A stretch of 64,000 nucleotides of DNA from Asanoa iriomotensis. GTDB lineage: Bacteria; Actinomycetota; Actinomycetes; Mycobacteriales; Micromonosporaceae. A model generated the notes under the pieces. It did no database searches, had not been told where the DNA came from, and saw nothing but the letters and a program-made list of their open reading frames with translations. The stretch is taken from assembly GCF_016862515.1 (NCBI RefSeq), contig NZ_BONC01000006.1:1-64000 (forward strand). Direction: 5' to 3'. Made by a program: the position numbers and the translations under genes. Of this stretch, positions 52,001-61,129 are shown in pieces (positions within the stretch are counted from its first letter, which is position 1; each line of letters opens with the position of its first letter).

Positions 52001-53047
52001 CTAACCAGCCTGCGACGAGCGGGCCCAGATGTTGAGGTCGGATTCCGTGGCGTAGCGGTCGATCTCGGCGAGCTCGTCCGGCGTGAAGTCCAAATTGTCC
52101 AGTGCGGCCAGGCTGTCGTCGAGTTGGGCCACGCTGCTCGCGCCGATCAGCGTCGAGGTCATCCGCTTGTCGCGCAGGGTCCAGGCCAGCGCGAGCTGGG
52201 CCAGCGACTGGCCGCGGCCACGGGCGATCTCGTCGAGGGCCCGGATCTTGCCCAGGTTCTCGTCGGTGAGCCAGGCCGCGTCGAACGAGCCCGGCCGGGC
52301 GGCGCGGGAGCCGTCCGGGATGCCGTCCAGGTACCGGTCGGTCAGCAGGCCCTGTGCCAGCGGCGAGAAACCGATGCAGCCGACGCCCTCCCGGTCGAGC
52401 ACGTCGAGCAGCCCGTCCTCGATCCAGCGGTTGAGCATCGAGTACGACGGCTGGTGGATGAGCAGTGGCGTGCCCATCTCCCGCAGGATCCGGGCGGCCT
52501 TCTCGGTCATGGCCGGGGAGTACGACGAGATGCCGACGTAGAGCGCCTTGCCCGCGCGGACGGCCGCGTCCAGCGCGCCCATCGTCTCCTCCAGCGGCGT
52601 CTCCGGGTCGAACCGGTGGGAGTAGAAGATGTCGACGTAGTCGAGCCCCATCCGGGCCAGGCTCTGGTCGAGGCTGGCCAGCAGGTACTTGCGGGAGCCC
52701 AGGTCGCCGTAGGGGCCGGGCCACATGTCGTAGCCGGCCTTCGTCGAGATGACCAGCTCGTCCCGGAACGGCCGCAGGTCGCTGGCCAGCAGCCGACCGA
52801 ACGCCTCTTCCGCCGACCCGTACGGCGGGCCGTAGTTGTTGGCGAGGTCGAAGTGCGTGACGCCGCGGTCGAAGGCGCGCCGGACGATCGCGCGCTGGGT
52901 CTCCAGCGGCCGTTCGCCGCCGAAGTTCTGCCAGAGGCCCAGCGAGATGGCGGGCAGCTTGAGGCCGCTGCGGCCGCTCCGGCGGTAGGACATCGCGGCG
53001 TAGCGGTCGTCGGCGGGGGTGTAGACGGAGGTTCCGATAGCGGGCAT
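52001..53047 (-). CDS. Aldo/keto reductase, YghZ/GpR type (L-glyceraldehyde-3-phosphate reductase-like)
   Basis: 348-aa NADPH-dependent TIM-barrel reductase, closely resembling E. coli YghZ along its whole length: MSYRRSGRSGLKLPAISLGL, THFDLANNYGPPYGSAEEAF (catalytic Asp/Tyr), ELVISTKAGYDMWPGPYGDL (catalytic Lys), DYVDIFYSHRFDPETPLEET (catalytic His), and STLIGASSVAQLDDSLAAL. Detoxifies methylglyoxal or L-G3P in E. coli. ATG 53047 matches the extended N-terminus of the family. It ends 23 bases from the start of the Hsp70-like gene. Confidence 0.95.
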   Translation of the reverse strand: MPAIGTSVYTPADDRYAAMSYRRSGRSGLKLPAISLGLWQNFGGERPLETQRAIVRRAFDRGVTHFDLANNYGPPYGSAEEAFGRLLASDLRPFRDELVISTKAGYDMWPGPYGDLGSRKYLLASLDQSLARMGLDYVDIFYSHRFDPETPLEETMGALDAAVRAGKALYVGISSYSPAMTEKAARILREMGTPLLIHQPSYSMLNRWIEDGLLDVLDREGVGCIGFSPLAQGLLTDRYLDGIPDGSRAARPGSFDAAWLTDENLGKIRALDEIARGRGQSLAQLALAWTLRDKRMTSTLIGASSVAQLDDSLAALDNLDFTPDELAEIDRYATESDLNIWARSSQAG

Positions 53048-53125
53048 GGCGCCACCCTAGGCCTGCCGCCGCCGGGGCGGATTCGCGTACCCGGCCCATG
53101 TGGGACAGCCCGCGTGGTCTGATGA

Positions 53126-55009
53126 ATGTTTGCGAGTTCGGTGACGGTACGGGAGTGGAAACTGCTACGCCAGGGTTGGCTGTGGGCGCTGTTGGCCGCG
53201 TTCGCCGCCGCGACCATCGCGATCGCGGTCGGCTCCGCGCCCGGGGTCGCCTCGTGGTCGACGCAGGCGGCCAGTTCGTTGGTGTTCACGTGGCTGTCGT
53301 GGCGGTTGTCGGTCGACGGCCGACGCCGCCCGGCGTCCCGCCGGTTCTGGCGCGCGGCGACGGTCAGTGGGGTCATCTTCACGATCAGCTCGCTGTTGCG
53401 CGCGGTCGACGTGGTCGTCGAACCGACGCGGAACAGCGCCGTCTGGACCGCACCATCGGCGCTGCTGACCATCGGCTCGGCCTGGCTGCTGTATTTCATG
53501 CTGGGTCCCTTGCCGCCCGATCGCGGCCGGGAACGGCGCGGGCTGTGGCTCGAGGCCGGCTGTGTGCTGGTGGCGGCCGCCGTTTTCGTCTGGACCGTCG
53601 CGCTCAGCGGCGCGCTGCAGGCCGAGTCGCACGAGCAGCGGGCGTGGACGGCGATCGGCGCGATCATCATGCTGGTCTCGGCCTTCGCGGTCGTCCGCCT
53701 GCTGGTGACGGGCGAGGCGCCGTTCACGACGCCCGCCGGCCTCGCGATAGGGGCCGCCTTTACGCTGCACGGTCTCGAACGGGCGCTGAACCCGCAGGTC
53801 GCCGGCGTCGACGACCTGCGCGCGGTGCTGATCGCCCGGCTGGTGCCGCCGCTGCTGCTGGCCGCCGCGCCGTGCCTGGAACGCGTGGGGCGAAAGCGGC
53901 CGGCGGGTCCTCCCGGCCGGCGGGCCCGGCTGTTCGTGCCGCTGGCCGCGCTCGCCGTCACCCAGGTGCTGCTGGTGGGGCAGTTGGCGGACGAGGGCTT
54001 CACAGTGCGCAGTTGGGCCGCCGCGATGGGCACGGTCGTCATCGCCGGGTTGATCATCCTGCGCCAGGATCTGTTGCTGATCGAGAACGCCCGGCTGGTC
54101 GGCCAGCTCGACCGGTCGATCGACGCGGTGGGCCAGCAGGAGCGCTGGTTCCGGTCGCTGGTGGAGCACTCCTCGGACGTGACGCTGGTGCTCGACCCGG
54201 GCGGGACGGTCACCTACGGGACGCCCGCCCTGCGGCCCGTCCTCGGGCAGGACCCGGCCGCGGCGGTCGGCCGGCGGGCGGGCCAGGTGGTGCGGCCCCG
54301 CGACCGCCGCCGCTTCGATCGGCTCCTCGCGCCGGTGCTGGCCGGGCGGGCGGACAGCCGCTCGTTCGAGCTCGAAGCCCGGCGCGGGGACGGCGCCGCC
54401 GTCTGGCTCAACGTCATCGCCACCGGTCGCGTCGCCGACCCGGCGGTCGGGGGAGTCGTGCTCAACGTCCGCGACGTCACCGACACCGTGACCTTGCGGA
54501 ACCGGCTCCGGCACGACGCGAACCACGACCCGCTGACCGGCCTGGCCAACCGCGCGCTGTTCAACGAGCGGGCCGAGGCGCTGCACGACCCCGGCGCCCG
54601 CGGTCAGGGCACCGCGGTGCTGCTGCTCGACCTCGACCGGTTCAAGGAGGTCAACGACCGCCTGGGCCACCAGGCCGGCGACGACCTGCTGCGGGTCGCG
54701 GCCAGGCGGCTGCGGCGCAGCGTGCGCCCGGCCGACACCGTCGCCCGGTTCGGTGGTGACGAGTTCACCGTCATCCTGGCCGACACGACCGCGCCGGCCG
54801 CGATGGCCACCGCCCGGCGCATCGTCGAGGTGCTCGGGCGGCCGCTGTCGATCGGCGGCCGGACGATGCGTCCGGGCGCCAGCGTCGGTGTCGCGGTCAG
54901 CACCGACAAGCCGATCGAGGCTCTGCTGCGCGACGCCGACGAGGCGATGTACGAGGCCAAACGCCGGGGCTCAGGCACCCGCCTGTTCCACGAGCCCGCG
55001 ACCCGCTAG
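53126..55009 (+). CDS. Membrane PAS-GGDEF diguanylate cyclase
   Basis: 627-aa membrane protein. About eight hydrophobic segments (residues 15-320) make up the sensor part. A PAS domain (about 345-455, starting ERWFRSLVEHSSDVTLVLDP) and a GGDEF domain follow (about 465-620, NHDPLTGLANRALFNERAEA, intact active site FGGDEF at 542-547). Likely makes cyclic-di-GMP; the allosteric I-site RxxD is not obvious in front of the active site. No EAL domain is attached, but an EAL-DICT gene is at 5086. Its TAG shares CTAG with the stop of the convergent LCP gene. Confidence 0.93.
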   Translation: MFASSVTVREWKLLRQGWLWALLAAFAAATIAIAVGSAPGVASWSTQAASSLVFTWLSWRLSVDGRRRPASRRFWRAATVSGVIFTISSLLRAVDVVVEPTRNSAVWTAPSALLTIGSAWLLYFMLGPLPPDRGRERRGLWLEAGCVLVAAAVFVWTVALSGALQAESHEQRAWTAIGAIIMLVSAFAVVRLLVTGEAPFTTPAGLAIGAAFTLHGLERALNPQVAGVDDLRAVLIARLVPPLLLAAAPCLERVGRKRPAGPPGRRARLFVPLAALAVTQVLLVGQLADEGFTVRSWAAAMGTVVIAGLIILRQDLLLIENARLVGQLDRSIDAVGQQERWFRSLVEHSSDVTLVLDPGGTVTYGTPALRPVLGQDPAAAVGRRAGQVVRPRDRRRFDRLLAPVLAGRADSRSFELEARRGDGAAVWLNVIATGRVADPAVGGVVLNVRDVTDTVTLRNRLRHDANHDPLTGLANRALFNERAEALHDPGARGQGTAVLLLDLDRFKEVNDRLGHQAGDDLLRVAARRLRRSVRPADTVARFGGDEFTVILADTTAPAAMATARRIVEVLGRPLSIGGRTMRPGASVGVAVSTDKPIEALLRDADEAMYEAKRRGSGTRLFHEPATR

Positions 55010-55980
55010 GTGTTGGCCGCCAGATACTGCTGGATCGTGTCGTCCGCGACCGCCTGGTAGAGGGCGCTCGCCTTGGTCTTGTCGGAGAGCACCACGCTCT
55101 GCCCGTTGCGGGTCGCGGTGCCGGCGCTGGGGCTGCCCATGAAGGTCAGGTCGGCACTGCGCAGGCCGCGCAGCTCGACCGCGGTGCCGACCAGGTCGAA
55201 GTCCTGGTCGACGGTGAGCGACTTGGTCACCGCCTGGAGGAAGCCGTTGAGCTTCACCGGGTTGGCCACCGTGCCGGTGCTGGTGGCCTTGTCCAGCAGC
55301 GCCTGCAGGAACTCCCGCTGGTGGCGCTCGCGGCTGAAGTCGCCGTCGGCGAACTGGTAGCGCTGGCGCACGTAGTCGAGCGCCTCGGCGCCGTCGAGGT
55401 GCTGGGTGCCCTTCTCGAACGTCCGGTACGGCTTGTGGATCGACTTGATGGTCTTCTCGATCTTCATATCCACGCCACCGAGCGCGTCGGTCACCTGCGC
55501 GAAGCCGGCGAAGTCGATCAGCGCCACGTGGTCGATGTGCACGCCGGTGAACCCCTCGACGGTCTGCACGGTCAACGGCGTGCCGCCCCAGGCGTACGCA
55601 GCGTTGATCTTCGCCATGGTGTTGCCGTTGCGCCCGTCGGGGGAGGTCGGCACGAACACCCAGGTGTCCCGGGGGATCGAGATGAGCTCGGCCTTCTTGT
55701 GGTCGGCGTCGACGTGCATCAGCATGATCGTGTCGGTGCGGGAGTCCGACGTGTTGTCGGGGTCGCGGGAGTCGCTGCCGAGCAGCAGCACGTTGAGCGC
55801 GCCCTCGACCGCGGGCGTCGGCCGGCTCGCCTCGGGGACGCCCTTGAACGCGTCGGTGCGGGCCACGTGGTTGTTGAGCGAGCGGGCGTACGCCCAGCCC
55901 CCGATCCCGCCGCCCGCGCCGAGCACGAGAAGTGTCGCCAGCACACCGATCAGGATCCGTCGTGATCTGCGTCGCCGCAT
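55006..55980 (-). CDS. LytR-CpsA-Psr (LCP) family cell-wall ligase
   Basis: 324-aa membrane-anchored enzyme attaching glycopolymers to peptidoglycan outside the membrane. Short basic N-terminus, one membrane anchor (ILIGVLATLLVLGAGGGIGG), then the LCP domain: NVLLLGSDSRD, SRTDTIMLMHVDADHKKAEL (Asp/Arg ligands), LISIPRDTWV, KINAAYAWGG, VDMKIEKTI and GAEALDYVRQRYQF with the catalytic Arg set. ATG 55980. Confidence 0.95.
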   Translation of the reverse strand: MRRRRSRRILIGVLATLLVLGAGGGIGGWAYARSLNNHVARTDAFKGVPEASRPTPAVEGALNVLLLGSDSRDPDNTSDSRTDTIMLMHVDADHKKAELISIPRDTWVFVPTSPDGRNGNTMAKINAAYAWGGTPLTVQTVEGFTGVHIDHVALIDFAGFAQVTDALGGVDMKIEKTIKSIHKPYRTFEKGTQHLDGAEALDYVRQRYQFADGDFSRERHQREFLQALLDKATSTGTVANPVKLNGFLQAVTKSLTVDQDFDLVGTAVELRGLRSADLTFMGSPSAGTATRNGQSVVLSDKTKASALYQAVADDTIQQYLAANT

Positions 55981-56034
55981 CGGTCCAACCCATCCGTCAC
56001 ACCGGCACCACGTCGGCCCCGGACGTGAAGGAGA

Positions 56035-56730
56035 TTAATGACTGATCCTGTGAACTCCCTGGTCAGCGGCTTCAGGGGGCACGCTGGACGCATTGCGTCG
56101 CACGCCGCGCAGGAGTAGGTAGCCGACGATCCAGAGCTCGCCGACCGTCGCCGGATAGGCCAGTGCGTCCGCGAGCGGCTCGCCGCCCGGGAGGGCGTAC
56201 CGGATGAAGGCGCTGAGCACGTAGCCGGCGCCGCCGCCGATCAGGATCCAGCCCAGGGTGCGCGGCATCCAGCCGGATTCCAGCACGCACCAGCCCATCG
56301 GGATCAGCCACAGGCCGAAGAACAGGCCGCCGACCGACCATAGGTTGCCGCTGATCAGGTAGAGGAGCTGGACCGTGGCGGCGTCGCCCGTGACGTCGAG
56401 AGCCGTGGCCAGCAGCGCCGCGCTGACCAGGATGGCGACCGCGTTGACCAGGCCGAAGGCGGCTATCGCGGCGGCTGCGTAGCGGTTGACCTGGTGGAAC
56501 AGGCGGTAGAACCACGCGGCGGCCAGCGCCTGGGTGAGCACCGTGAGCACCTCGAGCGCGACGCCGGTGCGGGCCAGCGCGCCGTGGTCGAGCAGGTTGG
56601 CCAGGGTCGCGGCGGGGTCGTCGGCGACGAAGAGCCGCGACCGGACGAACAGGAAGCCGAGGCCGCCGGCGACGGCGAGCCCCAGGTAGAACAGCCCGGT
56701 CCACCGGGCGGTGCGGATCAGCGGATGCAT
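56035..56730 (-). CDS. DUF4386 family membrane protein
   Basis: 231-aa protein with six hydrophobic segments. DUF4386 marks: RTARWTGLFYLGLAVAGGLG, FVADDPAATLANLLDH, RTGVALEVLTVLTQALAAAW, YRLFHQVNRYAAAAIAAFGL and FFGLWLIPMGWCVLESGWMP. It is divergent from a TetR gene with a long palindrome between, so its expression is probably repressed by that protein. Function unknown. Confidence 0.93.
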   Translation of the reverse strand: MHPLIRTARWTGLFYLGLAVAGGLGFLFVRSRLFVADDPAATLANLLDHGALARTGVALEVLTVLTQALAAAWFYRLFHQVNRYAAAAIAAFGLVNAVAILVSAALLATALDVTGDAATVQLLYLISGNLWSVGGLFFGLWLIPMGWCVLESGWMPRTLGWILIGGGAGYVLSAFIRYALPGGEPLADALAYPATVGELWIVGYLLLRGVRRNASSVPPEAADQGVHRISH

Positions 56731-56756
56731 GGTCGTCGCTCCCGTCGAAGAGTCGC

Positions 56757-56786
56757 CTTACCTTGTAAGGTGCCTTACATGGTAAG
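56757..56786. promoter_or_regulatory. TetR-type operator between DUF4386 and TetR genes
   Basis: CTTACCTTGTAAGG-TG-CCTTACATGGTAAG: two 14-base arms, inverted, with 13 of 14 positions paired. Each arm also contains a smaller near-palindrome (CCTTGTAAGG, CCTTACATGG), fitting two repressor dimers. It lies 26 bases before each start codon side (27 from the TetR ATG). Confidence 0.85.
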
Positions 56787-56812
56787 ATGACCGGGAGGTC
56801 AATGGGAAGCTG

Positions 56813-57475
56813 ATGGCAGTGAAGACATTCCGGGAGCCGCTCAACCGCGAGAAGGTGCTCGCCGCCGCCGTCGACCTGGCCGACGCGGAGGGCATCAAGG
56901 CGCTGACGATGCGCCGCCTCGCCACCGACCTGGGCGTCGAGGCCATGTCGCTCTACTTCTACGTGCCGAGCAAGGAAGCGCTGCTCGACGACGTGCTGGC
57001 CGCGGTGCTCGCGGAGATCACCGCCGCGGCCGACCCCGGCGGCGGCGACTGGCGGTCCCGGTTGCGGCAACAGTTCCTCGCCGCGCGCCGGGTCATGCTG
57101 CGCCACCCCTGGGCACCGGGCCTGCTGACCACGCGCCGCACGATCCCCGCGACGGCCTTCGCCTACTACGACGGCATCGTCGGCACGCTGGTCGCCGGCG
57201 GGTTCTCACACCATCTGGCGCACCGGGCGATCCACGCGTTCGGCAGCCTGCCGTTCGGCTTCGCGCAGGAGGTGTTCAGCCCCGCGGCGGCCGACACCGA
57301 CGCCGCCGAGGCCGACCTGGCGGCGATGGCCGAGGCGTTGCCCAACCTGACCGCCATGGTGGCGCACGAGCTGCACAGCGCCACCGACCCCACCCTCGGC
57401 TGGTGTGACAGCCAGGTCGAGTTCGAGTTCACAGTGGACCTGTTGCTCGACGGGCTGGAGCGCCTGCGGGATTGA
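56813..57475 (+). CDS. TetR-family repressor
   Basis: 220-aa regulator. HTH in the first 55 residues (REKVLAAAVDLADAEGIKAL, TMRRLATDLGVEAMSLYFYV), then a TetR_C_1-type helical ligand domain (HPWAPGLLTTRRTIPATAFA, YYDGIVGTLVAGGFSHHLAH). Predicted to bind the long palindrome at 56757-56786 and control itself and the DUF4386 gene. Ligand unknown. Confidence 0.93.
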   Translation: MAVKTFREPLNREKVLAAAVDLADAEGIKALTMRRLATDLGVEAMSLYFYVPSKEALLDDVLAAVLAEITAAADPGGGDWRSRLRQQFLAARRVMLRHPWAPGLLTTRRTIPATAFAYYDGIVGTLVAGGFSHHLAHRAIHAFGSLPFGFAQEVFSPAAADTDAAEADLAAMAEALPNLTAMVAHELHSATDPTLGWCDSQVEFEFTVDLLLDGLERLRD

Positions 57476-57493
57476 GGCGCTCCAGCCCGGCGG

Positions 57494-58600
57494 TCACGGC
57501 AGGGCGGCGGTGACCTCGGTCCAGGTGCGGTCGTCGGAGACGTCGCCCAGGGTCAGGCCGTTCAGGATCTTGATCAGCTCGGCCTCGGGCAGGCGGCGCG
57601 GGCCGGTGCTGACGACCTGCATCTGCGTGGCGCCGTCCGCGGACCAGCGGTTGCAGAAGTCGCGCAGGCAGCTGATCCCGGGCGACGGCGACTGGTTGGC
57701 GTTCCGGGCCGGCACGACGTAGATCGTGAACGTGCCGGGCACGTCGACGCCGTCGACGCCGCCGTGCGGGGTGGTGAGGCCGGTCGTCGGCAACGCCGGC
57801 TTGGCGAAGAGCAGGCCGGCGTGGTCGCCGTCGCGGGCGGACGCGATGCCGTTGAGCCCGGTTATCGCGTGCATCGAGACCTCACCGAGCTCGTATCCGG
57901 CGGGTACGTGGCCCACGGTGACCGGAACCCGGGCCGGGGTGGGCGCGGCGCCACGCAGGCCGGCCGCCAACTCCCGCAGTTGGGTCGCCGTCGGGTTGTC
58001 GCCCGTCGACGAGTACGCGTCGATGACCGCCCAGGCGTCCGTGTCGTACTGCCAGGCGAGCGTGCGGACGTGCGTGCCCTTGCCCAACGTGCCCAGCTCC
58101 AGCCCGGGCCGGCCGGCGATGGTCACCGAGGTGCCCTTGGCCAGCTTGCCCGGCTCGTAGGCGCCGGGCCGGTACACCGTCAGATACGCGTACAGCGTCG
58201 GCCCCTGGTCCGTGGACGGTTCGCTCTCGTCGACCGCGCGGTCGTTCGTGACCATGTCGTCCGCGTACACCGGGGAGATCTGATATGCCGTCGACACGTC
58301 GATCGGCGGCGCCACCCGCAACTTGCCGACCTTGTACCCGGCGACCGTGAAGGAGAACGGCGGACCGGCCGCCGGCACGGTCAGCGCGGCAGCCGTCTCC
58401 TGCGCCGGCTTGGCGCCGCCCTGCGCTACGACGGTGGCGACGACACCGAGCACCGCCAGCGCGGCCGTCCCGGACGCCGCCCAACCTCGCGCGCGGCGGC
58501 GCCGCTGCACGCGTTTGCCCTGTGCGACGATCTCCTCAACGCCGTAGCGCGGCGGCGGCTCCGTGGAGACGGCCAGGTCCACTACGTCCTTCACTCGCAT
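57494..58600 (-). CDS. Membrane protein downstream of SigE-type sigma factor (putative anti-sigma)
   Basis: 368-aa protein with a short cytoplasmic head (LAVSTEPPPRYGVEEIVAQG), a basic stretch QRRRRARG, one membrane segment (WAASGTAALAVLGVVATVVA) and an outer domain of about 300 residues with two Cys (GISCLRDFCNRW). This layout is the usual one for the membrane partner of actinobacterial SigE-family ECF factors. No zinc-binding anti-sigma motif (H-x3-C-x2-C) is present. Start at ATG 58600 overlaps the sigma gene by 65 bases, indicating tight coupling. Anti-sigma activity is inferred from position and topology. Confidence 0.85.
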   Translation of the reverse strand: MRVKDVVDLAVSTEPPPRYGVEEIVAQGKRVQRRRRARGWAASGTAALAVLGVVATVVAQGGAKPAQETAAALTVPAAGPPFSFTVAGYKVGKLRVAPPIDVSTAYQISPVYADDMVTNDRAVDESEPSTDQGPTLYAYLTVYRPGAYEPGKLAKGTSVTIAGRPGLELGTLGKGTHVRTLAWQYDTDAWAVIDAYSSTGDNPTATQLRELAAGLRGAAPTPARVPVTVGHVPAGYELGEVSMHAITGLNGIASARDGDHAGLLFAKPALPTTGLTTPHGGVDGVDVPGTFTIYVVPARNANQSPSPGISCLRDFCNRWSADGATQMQVVSTGPRRLPEAELIKILNGLTLGDVSDDRTWTEVTAALP

Positions 58601-59126
58601 CTCTCCACGCTCCCGGTTCCGAAGTTTCGTCGAGGGCCATGCCGCCGGCGGCCAGGGCTTCGCGCAGGTTCGCCAGGCCGCGACTGGTCTGGCTGCGTAC
58701 CGTCGGTGCGCGGATGCCGAGCACCTCCGCGGCCTCCTCGGCGGTCAGGTCGAGGTAGTACCGCAGGACCAGCACGGCCCGCTGGCGGGCCGGCACCGCA
58801 CGCAGCGCCGCCCGGACCCGCAGGCCCTCGTCGGTCTCGCCGATCGGGTCGGACTCGGCCACGTCGGGCATCGCGTCGCCGGCCGCGCGTTCCCGGCGCC
58901 ACCACGGCCGCCGGGTCTCGTCGATCGCCGCGCGGACCACCATGGTCTTCGCGTACAGGTCCGGCCGGTCGAGCCCGCCCCACCGCGGGTAGAGCTTCGC
59001 CAGGGCGTTGGCCACCGCGTCCTCCGCGGCGTGCCAGTCACCGCACGTGACGTACGCGAGCTTCCGCAACGCCGGCATGCGCGACGCCACGAACTCCCGG
59101 AACGCGTCCTCGTCAGCAGGTTTCAC
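58536..59126 (-). CDS. SigE-family ECF RNA polymerase sigma factor
   Basis: 196-aa ECF sigma factor. Region 2: EFVASRMPALRKLAYVTCGD, AEDAVANALAKLYPRW. Region 4: AVPARQRAVLVLRYYLDLTA, EEAAEVLGIRAPTVRSQTSR. GTG 59126 is preferred over earlier codons because GGAGGGAG lies 7 bases upstream. The downstream gene overlaps it and encodes a single-span membrane protein, its probable regulator. The C-terminal 25 residues beyond region 4 are low-complexity. Confidence 0.93.
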   Translation of the reverse strand: MKPADEDAFREFVASRMPALRKLAYVTCGDWHAAEDAVANALAKLYPRWGGLDRPDLYAKTMVVRAAIDETRRPWWRRERAAGDAMPDVAESDPIGETDEGLRVRAALRAVPARQRAVLVLRYYLDLTAEEAAEVLGIRAPTVRSQTSRGLANLREALAAGGMALDETSEPGAWRDASEGRSGPGRLHGAAAALRR

Positions 59127-59197
59127 CCGGCCGCTCCCTCCGACACCGCTAGAGACGGTTGCCGGCACCTGGAGCGATGCACGGGATCCGTGTGATG

Positions 59198-60112
59198 TCA
59201 GTCGGAGTGCACAGCCGACCGGTAACCGGAAGGTGAATCCCCGGTTACGCGCTTGAACGCCACGCTCAGCGCGCTCTCCGATCCGTAACCGACGTCACGC
59301 GCGATGGTGGCCAGCGTGCCGTCGTCGCGGCGCAGGCGGTCGGCCGCCAGCTCGACCCGCCAGCCCGTCAGGTAGTCCAGCGGGCCCTTGCCGATGACCC
59401 GGCGGAACCGGGCCGCCAGCGTCGACCGGGACACCGTGGCGGCCTCGGCCAGCGACTCGACCGTCCAGCGCTGCGCCGGGTCGGCGTGCATCGCCCGCAG
59501 CGCCGGGCCGACCACCGGGTCCGTCAGACCGGCCAGCCAGCCGGTGGCCGGCGCGGCCGCGGCCGACAGGTGAAAGCGCAGCACCTGGATCAGCATCACC
59601 ACGGCGAGGTGCTCGGCGACCAGCGTCGCGCCGACCTGCCGGCGGCGCACCTCGCCGTCGATCCGGTCGATCGCCCAGTGCACGGCGTCCGCCTCGACGG
59701 TTTCGGCGGGCACGTGGATCACCGGGGGCAAGCCGTCGAGCAGCAGCGCCCGGGCCCGGTGCCGGAAGCTGAACCGGCCGCCGAGCAGCGTGACCTCGTC
59801 GGCCGTGCCGACCCGGGCCACGCCGTCCCGCGCGCGGGCGAACACCGGGTCGGCCGGTTCCAGCGGCACGTCGGCGGCGCTGGCCAGGCCGAACGGCACC
59901 GGGCGGGTGAGCAGGAAGCAGTCGCCGGCCGCGAGCGGGATCGGGTCGGGCAGGCCGTCGACCGTGAGCACGCACCGGCCGCGGCGCACGGCGTTGAACT
60001 TCACGCCGTCCAGCGGGTTGAACCGCAGGCCCCAGCGCCCACCCGCGACCATGCCCGTGGACAGGTGGCCGGTGGCGCCGATCAGGGTGAGGACATCTTC
60101 CAAAGGATCCAT
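59198..60112 (-). CDS. AraC-family regulator with cupin domain
   Basis: 304-aa regulator. N-terminal cupin (GVKFNAVRRGRCVLTVDGLP, PLAAGDCFLLTRPVPFGLAS) and C-terminal double HTH (QRWTVESLAEAATVSRSTLA, FRRVIGKGPLDYLTGWRVEL, TLATIARDVGYGSESALSVA, FKRVTGDSPSGYR). Divergent from the SDR gene (74 bases between the starts), a common regulator/target pair in actinomycetes. Confidence 0.95.
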   Translation of the reverse strand: MDPLEDVLTLIGATGHLSTGMVAGGRWGLRFNPLDGVKFNAVRRGRCVLTVDGLPDPIPLAAGDCFLLTRPVPFGLASAADVPLEPADPVFARARDGVARVGTADEVTLLGGRFSFRHRARALLLDGLPPVIHVPAETVEADAVHWAIDRIDGEVRRRQVGATLVAEHLAVVMLIQVLRFHLSAAAAPATGWLAGLTDPVVGPALRAMHADPAQRWTVESLAEAATVSRSTLAARFRRVIGKGPLDYLTGWRVELAADRLRRDDGTLATIARDVGYGSESALSVAFKRVTGDSPSGYRSAVHSD

Positions 60113-60186
60113 GGTTGGACGCTCGCTAAAGAGGGCTGCACGCTGAACTATTCATCGTCCGGGTTTCGCTTCGTAGCGTAGCGGCC

Positions 60187-61128
60187 ATGACTGAGTTCGA
60201 TCCCCGCACCACCCCCGACCGGATCCTCGCCGGCGTCGACCTGACCGGCCGCCGGATGATCGTCACCGGCGGCGCCTCCGGCATCGGGGTGGAGACCGTC
60301 CGTGCCCTCGCCGCCGCCGGCGCCGAGGTCACCGTCGCCACCCGCCGGCCGGCCGACGCCAAGCCGCTCGCCGACGAGCTCGCCGCCGTCCCGGGCGCCG
60401 GGCGCGTGCTCGCCCGCCCGCTCGACCTCGCCGACCTCGACTCCGTCGCGGCGTTCGTCGCCGGCTGGGACGGGCCGCTGGACGTGCTGGTCGCCAACGC
60501 CGGCGTCATGGCGCTGCCGGAGCGGCGCCTGACGCCCGCCGGCTGGGAGCTCCACCTCGCGACCAACTTCCTGGGGCACTTCGCGCTCGCGTACGGGCTG
60601 CACCGCGCCCTCGCGGCCAGCGGCGCGGCCCGGGTGGTGACGCTCAGCTCCGGCGCACACCTGGCGCACCCGGTCGACTTCGCGGATCCGCACTTCGCCC
60701 GCCGGGCGTACGAGCCGTGGTCCGCCTACGGCCAGTCGAAGTCCGCCGACGTGCTGCTCGCGGTCGCCATCGCCAAGCGCTGGGCGGCCGACGGCATCGT
60801 GGCGAACGCGGTGGCGCCGGGCTCGATCCACACCAAGCTCCAGCGCTACCTCCCGGCCGAGACCATGCGGGCGTTCGGCGCGATGGACGAGGCCGGCGAG
60901 CTGCTCGTGCCGGCGCATTTCAAGACGCCCGCCGAGGGCGCCGCCACCTCGGTGCTGCTCGCCGCGTCGCCGACCGTGGCCGGCGTGACCGGGCGGTACT
61001 TCGAGGACAACCGGGAGTCGCCGGTCGTACCCGGTGGCGGCGACCCGACCCCCGGCGTGGCCGCACACGCCCTCGACCCGGTGTCCGCCGACCGCCTCTG
61101 GGACCTGGGCCTGCCGCTGATCCCGTGA
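60187..61128 (+). CDS. Short-chain dehydrogenase/reductase
   Basis: 313-aa SDR resembling the retinol-dehydrogenase/WW-oxidoreductase subgroup. Cofactor motif IVTGGASGIGVETVRALAAA, DLADLDSVAAFV, LVANAGVMALP, LATNFLGHFAL, catalytic Ser in VVTLSSGAHL and YGQSK (Tyr-x3-Lys). It likely oxidises or reduces a small alcohol/carbonyl. The AraC gene upstream on the other strand is the likely regulator. Ends one base from the convergent LacI gene. Confidence 0.95.
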   Translation: MTEFDPRTTPDRILAGVDLTGRRMIVTGGASGIGVETVRALAAAGAEVTVATRRPADAKPLADELAAVPGAGRVLARPLDLADLDSVAAFVAGWDGPLDVLVANAGVMALPERRLTPAGWELHLATNFLGHFALAYGLHRALAASGAARVVTLSSGAHLAHPVDFADPHFARRAYEPWSAYGQSKSADVLLAVAIAKRWAADGIVANAVAPGSIHTKLQRYLPAETMRAFGAMDEAGELLVPAHFKTPAEGAATSVLLAASPTVAGVTGRYFEDNRESPVVPGGGDPTPGVAAHALDPVSADRLWDLGLPLIP

Positions 61129-61129
61129 G

